A DNA stretch of 59,096 nt from UBA5232 sp035370405 (GTDB taxonomy: Bacteria; Patescibacteriota; Dojkabacteria; SC72). The notes beneath the pieces were generated by a model. It was not told where the DNA came from. It ran no database searches and saw only the letters and a list, made by a program, of their open reading frames with translations. Made by a program: the position numbers and the translations under genes. The stretch is from NCBI GenBank assembly GCA_035370405.1, contig DAOOVT010000002.1, positions 1 to 59,096 of the forward strand, in the 5' to 3' direction. Below, piece by piece: positions 52,558 through 59,096 of this stretch; the stretch's first letter is position 1, and each line of letters starts with the position of its first letter.

Positions 52558-54384
52558 ATGAGAAGAGAAATATTAAATAGGTTACCGCCAGAAGTTGTAA
52601 ATCAAATTGCTGCAGGTGAGGTTGTGGAGAGACCTTCATCTGTTGTTAAGGAATTAGTGGATAATGCAATAGATGCACAGGCTTCAAAGATAGTTATTAA
52701 GGTGAGGAATGGTGGCATTGATATGATAGAAGTGGAGGATAATGGATACGGTATTCCAATGGAGAACCTTGCGTCTGTATTTGAGCCACATACGACGAGT
52801 AAGATTCATTCGATAGAGGATCTTAATACATTGATGAGTATGGGTTTTAGAGGGGAGGCGTTGTCGACTATAACTTCAGTAGCAAAAGTTGAATTGATTT
52901 CTAGGTATATAGATGAGCAAGCAGGGAGTAAGATTTCTTTTGATGAGAGAGGACATTCACATATAGTTTCTGCACCAAAGGAGTGTGGAACAACAATTAA
53001 AGTAGAGGATATTTTTTACAATATTCCTGCTAGAAGAAAGTTTTTGAAAAGTTCAGCTACAGAATTTAGAAAGATATATGATATTTTGGTTAAGTATTAC
53101 CTCATATATCCCAATATTCATTTTGTCCTATATAGGGATGGAAAGGTAGTTGATGATATTAAAAATATAACTGGAGGTGGTGCTGGAGAATTAGTTGGTG
53201 AGAGAATTAAGGTAGTTTTGGGTGAAGGTGTATTTAAGAATATGTTAGAGGTATTTTCAGAGGGTTCAGGTATTAAAGTTAGTGGTTATGTGGCACATCC
53301 ATCTACCCATAATAGAGGCAACAAGCATCAGTTTGTTTTCCTAAATGGTAGGCCTATTGTTGATAGAGGAATTGCTAGTTCAGTACTTAGTAGTTATTCT
53401 AGGTATATTCCAGCAGGTGAGAAGGTTGATTTTATTATAAATGTAAGAATTAACCCAGAATTAGTAGATGTTAATGTGCATCCTAGAAAGGAAGAGGTAC
53501 GATTTCAAAATCCATATCGGGTGTATTCTTCAGTAGAATTGGCTGTTAAACATGCATTGGAAACTAATTTGTCATATACGTCTGGAAATACATCTGAAAA
53601 TGTTTCCCCAAATTTTTCTGCACTAAGGGATAAATTAAATGTTGGATCTTCCAAGAATTATGAGTTATCAATCCGTAATTCAGGGAACAAGTTTAAAGAT
53701 GCATATGTTCCTCCTAGGAATTTTTCTGTGAAGGATAGTATTCTTTTTTCGAGTGAAATATTAAAACAAGAAAGAGAAGATATACGGGGTCATGGGGAGG
53801 ATTTTGGTGGCATAGTAAGTGTTCATCAGATATTTGATAAATATATAGTTGTAGAGTATGAGGGTGGGATATGTTGGATAGTTGATCAGCATGCAGCTGC
53901 AGAGAGAGTAAATTTTGAGAAGTTAGTAGGTAGAGAATTGGAGAAGGAGAATCTTCAACAATTGTTGGTTCCTGTTTTAATCTCATTAAGTAAGACAGAG
54001 GTATTGTTTCTAAGGGAGAATCAAGGGTTTTTTGAGAATTTAGGCTTTATTTTTGATATTAAGGATGAAGGGATTTTACTTAAGACTGTTCCTGCAGAGT
54101 ATGTGGATTCTGATTTTGAGTTAATTTTCCGTGAGATTTTTAAGTTGGATGATGATATTTCAGTTTTAAGGAAGTCCTTTGATGAGCATAAAGAGGATAT
54201 TTTAGCCACTATTGCGTGTCATGGAAGTATTCGTAGTGGACAAAAATTGAGTATAGAAGAGATGATTTATTTAGTAAATCAGTTGAAAAGATGCAAGAAT
54301 CCATATAGTTGTCCTCATGGGAGACCAATTGTTTGGGAATTGAAATTGCAGGATATAGATTCACATTTTGAGAGAACATATTGA
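52558..54384 (+). CDS. mutL: DNA mismatch repair protein MutL
   Basis: The 608-aa protein has the GHKL ATPase domain (QIAAGEVVERPSSVVKELVDNAIDA, VEDNGYGI, GFRGEAL, FYNIPARRKF), a transducer region to about 330, a variable linker, and a C-terminal endonuclease domain. The last carries DQHAAAERVNFE (DQHAxxExxxE-type metal site) and CPHGRPIVWEL. The intact site predicts nicking activity as in MutL of bacteria lacking MutH. MutS is not in the window. Its stop TGATG overlaps the DegT start by 1 nt. Confidence 0.96.
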   Translation: MRREILNRLPPEVVNQIAAGEVVERPSSVVKELVDNAIDAQASKIVIKVRNGGIDMIEVEDNGYGIPMENLASVFEPHTTSKIHSIEDLNTLMSMGFRGEALSTITSVAKVELISRYIDEQAGSKISFDERGHSHIVSAPKECGTTIKVEDIFYNIPARRKFLKSSATEFRKIYDILVKYYLIYPNIHFVLYRDGKVVDDIKNITGGGAGELVGERIKVVLGEGVFKNMLEVFSEGSGIKVSGYVAHPSTHNRGNKHQFVFLNGRPIVDRGIASSVLSSYSRYIPAGEKVDFIINVRINPELVDVNVHPRKEEVRFQNPYRVYSSVELAVKHALETNLSYTSGNTSENVSPNFSALRDKLNVGSSKNYELSIRNSGNKFKDAYVPPRNFSVKDSILFSSEILKQEREDIRGHGEDFGGIVSVHQIFDKYIVVEYEGGICWIVDQHAAAERVNFEKLVGRELEKENLQQLLVPVLISLSKTEVLFLRENQGFFENLGFIFDIKDEGILLKTVPAEYVDSDFELIFREIFKLDDDISVLRKSFDEHKEDILATIACHGSIRSGQKLSIEEMIYLVNQLKRCKNPYSCPHGRPIVWELKLQDIDSHFERTY

Positions 54385-55649
54385 TGGGAGTATTTATAGG
54401 GTCAATACCTAATTGTACAAAGGAAGATGTTGTGTTGGCAAAAAGAATTCTAAGAAGAAGAGGAGGGCGTCATGGATCTCTGTCTTCATTAGAAAAGTAT
54501 TTTGAAGAGATGTTTCCAAATAGGTATGTGTATCTTTTTAACAGAGGAAGAGATTCTCTTTATTTTTTTCTTAAAGTTTTGAATTTAAAGAGTGATGACG
54601 AAGTTGTACTTCAGGCATTTACTTGCGTTTCTGCTGTTGCTCCAGTTTTGTGGTCTAACTGTAATCCTGTATATACTGATATTTCAAAGAATAGTTTTAA
54701 TATGGATGTTAAAAAGTTGGAGAGAAGTATTACAGAGAAGTGTAGGGTTGTAATTGTACAGCATACATTTGGTCATATTGTTGATACTAAAAAGGTTAGG
54801 GATATGATTGACAGAATTAATAGGGGGAGAGAGTATGAGAATAGGGTATATATGATAGAGGATTGCGCTCATATATTTACTTTGAATTATCAGAGTTTTG
54901 ATATTGGGAAGTACAGTGATGCTGTTTTTTTTAGTTTTGCACAGGATAAATGTGTAAGTAGTACACAGGGTTCTCTTTTGGTTCTCAAGAGGTTGCCAGT
55001 GTTTACTAATTCTGTGGACCAATATTCTTTGCTAAAGTCACAGAGTAAATTGTCGGATCTATATAATGCATCATATATTGTTCTCTGGGATTTGATAAAA
55101 AAGGAGTATTTTAAGACTTTAATTCCTTTTACAAATGTGACATTAGGCAGAGTCTTAATTGTTTTGTTTAGGAATCTTGGAATTGTAAAGAAGCAAGCAG
55201 ATGATAGTTCGTTGAAATTTGATGATATACATAGGATGGGGAATGTGCAAGCTGAGCTTCTTTTGGAGCAAGTTAAGAGAGCTGAGATATTTAATGAGCA
55301 CAGAAAGAAGGTTTGTGAGGTTTATGATAATAATTTAAGGAGCGAGTTTGTCTTTTCTGCCAGGAGAAGTGATGAGGTACTTTTGAGGTATCCTATTCTT
55401 GTTAAGAATCCAAATGTGTTGAAGAGTATGTTGAAGGATATTAAGGTTATTACTGGAAGGTGGTATGCTTCTCCCATATATCCATTGAGTAAGAAATTTT
55501 ACAGAGATGTGAATTTGGTGTGTGATAGGTATCCGAATACTAAGTTTTGTTGTGGCTATGTTTTGAATTTGCCACTAAATATTGAAGTGGATTTTGGTAC
55601 TGCTGTGAAAATATGTAATATTATAAATAGATATGGTGAGCGTATATAA
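54384..55649 (+). CDS. DegT/DnrJ/EryC1/StrS-type PLP aminotransferase
   Basis: The 421-aa protein resembles sugar aminotransferases: LFNRGRDSLYFFLKVLNLKSDDEVVLQAFTCVSAVAPVLWSNCNPVYTDI, VVIVQHTFGH, IEDCAHIF, and the PLP site SFAQDKCVSSTQGSLLV, where Lys is the Schiff base residue. Such enzymes make amino sugars for surface glycans. A few DegT proteins instead are sensors or dehydratases. It shares a TGATG junction with mutL and is followed by the FemAB-like gene; link to mismatch repair is unlikely, so the operon joins unrelated functions. Confidence 0.82.
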   Translation: MGVFIGSIPNCTKEDVVLAKRILRRRGGRHGSLSSLEKYFEEMFPNRYVYLFNRGRDSLYFFLKVLNLKSDDEVVLQAFTCVSAVAPVLWSNCNPVYTDISKNSFNMDVKKLERSITEKCRVVIVQHTFGHIVDTKKVRDMIDRINRGREYENRVYMIEDCAHIFTLNYQSFDIGKYSDAVFFSFAQDKCVSSTQGSLLVLKRLPVFTNSVDQYSLLKSQSKLSDLYNASYIVLWDLIKKEYFKTLIPFTNVTLGRVLIVLFRNLGIVKKQADDSSLKFDDIHRMGNVQAELLLEQVKRAEIFNEHRKKVCEVYDNNLRSEFVFSARRSDEVLLRYPILVKNPNVLKSMLKDIKVITGRWYASPIYPLSKKFYRDVNLVCDRYPNTKFCCGYVLNLPLNIEVDFGTAVKICNIINRYGERI

Positions 55650-55667
55650 TTTTTGATATATCATGTA

Positions 55668-56726
55668 ATGAGGCTTACTTTTAATGATGTTGTAGATGAT
55701 GAGAGCTGGGATAATTATGTGTTAAGGCTTCCAGAGTATTCGTTTCTAAATAGTAGTGCTCGGTATGAGTTTAATAAGGCTTTGAATAGCGAATCATTTA
55801 GGTATACTATTTTTGATGGTGAGAAGTATTGTGGAATAGTTACTGGTAGTATTGGGAATTCAAGACTTTTTGGTAAGTTTGTTGAGTGTAAGCATTCACC
55901 TCTTTTTTTTGAGTATAAGGGGAAGTATATGAGTGATGTTAAGGAGTTTTGTAAGAACATTGCTATCAGGAATAATTGTTTTATGGTTAGGTTTTCTCCT
56001 TTAGTACAGGAGAATTCTCTACTCGATGAGTTTTACAAGGCTAATGGTTTTGTGAAAGCTCCTATTCATAATGTTGATGCATTAGTTTCTCAGCATGTTG
56101 ATTTAACAAAGAGCATGGAGGAGTTGAAGCATGATATGAGTAGTAGTAGAAAGAATAGGTTGAATAAGCTATTAAGAGATAATAGTGTTGAAGTTAAAAT
56201 TTTTAATGATAGAAGTGTTTTTGATATTTTTAGGGATTTTCATTCTGAGACTGTGAAATTGAAGGGTTATGTGGATAAGCCAATTGATTTGCTTATGAAA
56301 GAGTTGGATATACAGGTTGAGCATGGTATGTGCTATATGATTGTTGGATATTCGGAAGATATTCCAGTTTCAATTTGGCAGTGTACTGTATATGGAAAGA
56401 ATATGCATTTGTATCAAGCGTGTTCTGATACTAAGTATCGAGAGAAAAATATGTTGATGACTACATTACTTTACTGGAAGGCAGTAGAACTTGGAAAGAA
56501 GTTAGGTTGCGAAGTATTTGATATGTTTGGTGGAGTTGTTCCAGAAGGGTGTGAGAATAAAAATCATCCATGGAAAGGAGTAGGCGATTTTAAGGAAAGT
56601 TTAGGAGGAAAGAAGGTTACATATATGCATAGTAGGGATCTTCCAATATCCAAAATGAAATACTCCATATATTACCCATATTCATCTATTAGAACGAAAG
56701 CAAAAGGATATACAACTCGTTGGTAA
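55668..56726 (+). CDS. FemAB/FemX-type peptidoglycan bridge or GNAT-fold aminoacyltransferase
   Basis: The 352-aa protein has the double GNAT-fold plan of FemAB enzymes: segment VRFSPLVQENSLL, then RKNRLNKLLRDNSVEVKIF, a C-terminal GNAT half with EKNMLMTTLLYWKAVELGKKLGCEVFDMFGGV and FKESLGGKKVTYMHS. Fem proteins add amino acids from aminoacyl-tRNA to lipid II. The start is ATG at 55668; an upstream TTG at 55653 is in frame. The last codons TGG-TAA are part of a 21-nt inverted repeat shared with the convergent gene. Confidence 0.8.
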   Translation: MRLTFNDVVDDESWDNYVLRLPEYSFLNSSARYEFNKALNSESFRYTIFDGEKYCGIVTGSIGNSRLFGKFVECKHSPLFFEYKGKYMSDVKEFCKNIAIRNNCFMVRFSPLVQENSLLDEFYKANGFVKAPIHNVDALVSQHVDLTKSMEELKHDMSSSRKNRLNKLLRDNSVEVKIFNDRSVFDIFRDFHSETVKLKGYVDKPIDLLMKELDIQVEHGMCYMIVGYSEDIPVSIWQCTVYGKNMHLYQACSDTKYREKNMLMTTLLYWKAVELGKKLGCEVFDMFGGVVPEGCENKNHPWKGVGDFKESLGGKKVTYMHSRDLPISKMKYSIYYPYSSIRTKAKGYTTRW

Positions 56727-56739
56727 CTAAGTTACCAAC
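56719..56739. repeat. Inverted repeat containing both stop codons of convergent genes
   Basis: Stems GTTGGTAAC and GTTACCAAC around a 3-nt loop, 9 bp perfect. The TAA stops of the FemAB-like gene and of the DUF2207 gene each lie in one arm. No U-tract follows on either side, so it is at best a weak bidirectional terminator or an RNA 3'-end hairpin. Confidence 0.75.
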
Positions 56740-58456
56740 TACCACCACCTCCACCTCCTGTACCACCTCCACTGCTTCCTGAGCTGAAACCACTTCCCCA
56801 TGATCCAGCACTTGAACGGCTATAGCCCACATTCCCAGCATTAAGGCTTTTATTCATATTAGAAACAGAATTGACTAACATGTATGCATTAAAATGATCA
56901 AAATCGCCTTGATACCAATCGGGCTGTTCATAGATATCCTCAAATTCCTTTATCCATTTCTTTTCTAAACCAAATATGATGGCATAGGGTAGAAGTTTCT
57001 CAAAAACCCCAGAGTATTTTTTAGGATTATTGTGAAATTCTATTCTTTTCTTTTCAGCAGTATTAATGTACATTTTTAGTCCTAAAAGTTCATAGTACAG
57101 CTTATTTCCTTTGCTTGTCCTAATGTCTAATTTTGAAGATGAAATCATGAGGATTATTCCAGAAATCAATAAGCCAATGACTAAACCAATATTCGCATTC
57201 TCATTAACACTTGATAGTACAAGCATAGAAAGTGTAATAGCTACTATACCAATGATATTTAGCATATTTTTTAAATTAATCTTTTTCTTGTTGATATATT
57301 CCTCCTCATAGGCCTCAGTTGATAACAATGAATTTATTCTTTTCATAGTCTTTCCAAACGAAACACTAATTGACCTAAGAGGGATTTCTTCTTTTCCACC
57401 AAAGAGTCCACTATACAGTGCTAATCGTACAGCTTCTAGATCAGATGAATCCTTATCTGTTTTTACAAGTTTGTATTTGTTCTTTTTTTCTTGGACTATT
57501 TTAATATACCCATCAAGAGCAAGCTGAATTATCTCTGCCGATATGTCCTTATTCTTTATTGATTTGAATAGTATTTTAGCTCCAAATAATGGATAGATAC
57601 CTTTTGGAGGATTGTATGTAGGAACTATTGTTAATTTCTTGTTCTTGTTATTTTTCTTAATCATCAGAAAGACAATTATACCAATGGGTATTGGAAGAAG
57701 AATACCAATATTGGATATGATAAATTCCTTCCTTTGCTGAGCTGTTGTATCAGCTAGAGTTCCTTTTGGCATCGCTATCGCTACAGTAAGGCCTTCCTTT
57801 GGGCCCAAATTTTGTGCTCCAACGACTATGGCATAGGTAGAATCTGCTGATTTATTCTCAATCGTACAATTAGATTCGGATGAACCACTCAACCCAGTGT
57901 AGCATACACTTTTTGTTATACTTCCCGGAACTTTTATATATGCAGAGACATTATCTATTGGTATACCCCAATTATTGCCAGTAATATTAAGATACAATTC
58001 ATCATGATCATCAAAATAGTTTGTTGTATTTTTTAATCTATATCCTATCTCAAAAACATAATCACCAATTAGTAGTTCGTTAGGATCTCCTATTTTGAAT
58101 CTCACATATCCATTAGAAGAGCTTTTTTCATATACCTCTCCAACTACAGTTGGATTATTGATGTCATAGTATTTAAGATATTCTAATTCAAGCTGTGTTG
58201 GTCTCTTAAAACCACCTAAAACTTTGTATGAGACAGGAATATCCCTATATATTCCATGCCTTTCAACTGGGAAATGGTATGTTATCTTCTCTGAAATAAC
58301 AATATCGGTCCCTTGTTCTAGTTCAACAGTAGATTCAAAATTTGAAATTCTCTCATAATCAGTCTGTGCCTCAACCTTCAAAAAAGGAACAAAAAGATAC
58401 GATACCAAAAGCACAACTACAGGTAATACATTTAATTTTCTCATTTTTGTTTCCAT
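56732..58456 (-). CDS. DUF2207 predicted membrane protein
   Basis: The 574-aa protein has a signal/TM (about 8-30), an extracytoplasmic beta-rich DUF2207 domain (FESTVELEQGTDIVISEKITYHFPVERHGIYRDIP), a TM (about 250-270), a cytoplasmic part, two further TMs (about 400-445), and a Gly/Ser-rich tail ending SGGGTGGGGGGSW. This domain order, with the Gly-rich end, is typical of DUF2207 proteins. It is paired with lemA, as often seen, sharing a 1-nt overlap. Function unknown. Confidence 0.88.
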   Translation of the reverse strand: METKMRKLNVLPVVVLLVSYLFVPFLKVEAQTDYERISNFESTVELEQGTDIVISEKITYHFPVERHGIYRDIPVSYKVLGGFKRPTQLELEYLKYYDINNPTVVGEVYEKSSSNGYVRFKIGDPNELLIGDYVFEIGYRLKNTTNYFDDHDELYLNITGNNWGIPIDNVSAYIKVPGSITKSVCYTGLSGSSESNCTIENKSADSTYAIVVGAQNLGPKEGLTVAIAMPKGTLADTTAQQRKEFIISNIGILLPIPIGIIVFLMIKKNNKNKKLTIVPTYNPPKGIYPLFGAKILFKSIKNKDISAEIIQLALDGYIKIVQEKKNKYKLVKTDKDSSDLEAVRLALYSGLFGGKEEIPLRSISVSFGKTMKRINSLLSTEAYEEEYINKKKINLKNMLNIIGIVAITLSMLVLSSVNENANIGLVIGLLISGIILMISSSKLDIRTSKGNKLYYELLGLKMYINTAEKKRIEFHNNPKKYSGVFEKLLPYAIIFGLEKKWIKEFEDIYEQPDWYQGDFDHFNAYMLVNSVSNMNKSLNAGNVGYSRSSAGSWGSGFSSGSSGGGTGGGGGGSW

Positions 58457-59007
58457 TAGAATTTTACTTCTACATTCTTTTTCTCTTCTTCGGAGGCTTC
58501 GAAAAATGGAACTTTTTTGAAATTCAATATTCCTGCAATAATATTATTTGGAAAAACGACAATCATCTCATTAAAGTCTCTAGCTGCACCATTGTAATAT
58601 CTTCTAGCTTTTTGTATATCATTTTCTAAATTTTCAAGGGATTGATGCAGTTGTACAAAATTTTCATTTGCTTTTAATTCAGGGTAATTCTCAGCAACAG
58701 CAAACAACTTTGATATGCTATTTTTAAGCTCTGTATCATATTTCATCTTTTCCTCCAACGAATCAGTAGACATAGCTTTTGTTCTTATATTCGTTACATC
58801 TGTAAAGATATCTTTTTCATGCTTAGCATACCCTTTTACCATTTCTACTAAATTGGGAATCATATCATACCTCTGCTTCAGAATCGTCTCTATGTCAGAG
58901 GAGGCTTCTTCCACAGTAACTTTTTGTTTGGCAAGCTTATTGTATAGAGTGATAAACAAAATAATCAAAAGAACAACTAAACCGAGAATCCAATATAGAA
59001 ATTCCAT
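58456..59007 (-). CDS. LemA family protein
   Basis: The 183-aa protein has one N-terminal TM (4-22) and a helical LemA body: YNKLAKQKVTVEEASSDIETILKQRYDMIPNLVEMVKGYAKHEKDIF, LENDIQKARRYYNGAARDFNEMIVVFPNNIIAGILNF. The family is membrane-anchored and of unknown function, often next to DUF2207. A TATAAT at 59040-59045 would give a leader of about 25 nt. The remaining 89 bp of the window holds no clear gene. Confidence 0.93.
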   Translation of the reverse strand: MEFLYWILGLVVLLIILFITLYNKLAKQKVTVEEASSDIETILKQRYDMIPNLVEMVKGYAKHEKDIFTDVTNIRTKAMSTDSLEEKMKYDTELKNSISKLFAVAENYPELKANENFVQLHQSLENLENDIQKARRYYNGAARDFNEMIVVFPNNIIAGILNFKKVPFFEASEEEKKNVEVKF

Positions 59008-59096
59008 TTTGATATAATAATGTTAACTTATACAATTATATTATACACAACTTCCAGAGTATCACAAGTATATGCAATGGATATGAGATACTATCG

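Noticed and set aside
59076..59096. Possible start of a plus-strand gene at the window edge
   Set aside because: Only about six codons are visible, with no promoter or homology to judge.
1..59096. CRISPR arrays, insertion sequences, prophage genes, or direct-repeat arrays
   Set aside because: No regularly spaced repeats, transposase, integrase or phage genes were found; the only related repeats are the three palindromes at 35.5-35.8 kb.

Overview
The window is one contiguous, gene-dense, AT-rich bacterial chromosome segment. It has 56 protein genes and 11 tRNA genes on both strands, short intergenic gaps and many 1-20 nt overlaps. It reads as ordinary core genome: no insertion sequence, prophage or CRISPR array is visible. 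UGA is a normal stop codon (several genes end in it and release factor 2 is encoded), which excludes the UGA-glycine code of Gracilibacteria/Absconditabacteria. Small proteins with a SurA N-domain but no isomerase, a cupin phosphoglucose-isomerase-like protein, GatCAB, a minimal fts cluster and many small one-TM surface proteins all resemble Candidate Phyla Radiation (Patescibacteria) genomes. That placement is an inference from gene content.

Layout. 0-6 kb: tRNA-Asn, hibernation factor HPF, then a minus-strand run prfB-ftsE-ftsX-M23 coiled-coil peptidase-SurA_N protein (an FtsEX wall-hydrolase module). 6-10.6 kb: phosphoglycerate mutase, UppP, a cohesin-like surface protein, a GT4 glycosyltransferase, tRNA-Phe and tRNA-Gly. 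10.7-19.2 kb: a GT1 glycosyltransferase, an orphan 7TM histidine kinase, then ftsQ-ftsA-ftsZ-ftsW. 19-24.3 kb: L21, a Trm11-like methyltransferase, L27, a SpoU methyltransferase, and opposite them lepB-parA-parB. 24.4-33.2 kb: tRNAs, gatB/gatC with a degenerate Fic protein, rnhB, gatA, PAP2 and RNHCP proteins. 33.2-38.6 kb: HelD-like helicase and DedA, divergent across a 454-bp regulatory region with three related palindromes, a second phosphoglycerate mutase, and L19 overlapping tRNA-Gly. 38.7-44.1 kb: an envelope cluster (transglutaminase-like, cupin, YggT, lytic-transglycosylase-like and surface proteins). 44.1-54.4 kb: replication and repair (dnaE, uvrC, uvrB, mutL). 54.4-59 kb: DegT aminotransferase, FemAB-like protein, DUF2207 and LemA.

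The genes combine into cell division and wall turnover (FtsQAZW, FtsEX plus M23, UppP, lytic transglycosylase, FemAB, PAP2), translation and tRNA charging (GatCAB, L19/L21/L27, RF2, HPF, 11 tRNAs), chromosome segregation (ParAB) and DNA repair.

The most notable observations are: (1) two divergent promoters (helD, dedA) each with a related 22-bp palindrome at exactly the same distance and a perfect 26-bp palindrome between them; (2) recurrent extended -10 boxes 6-9 nt before start codons, implying leaderless mRNAs; (3) an M23 peptidase whose catalytic halves are in swapped order; (4) an FtsE with an extra helix-hairpin-helix/alpha-CTD-like tail; (5) a ribosomal-protein stop codon buried inside a tRNA gene; (6) three proteins that keep an enzyme fold but have lost catalytic residues (Fic, transglutaminase, cupin isomerase).
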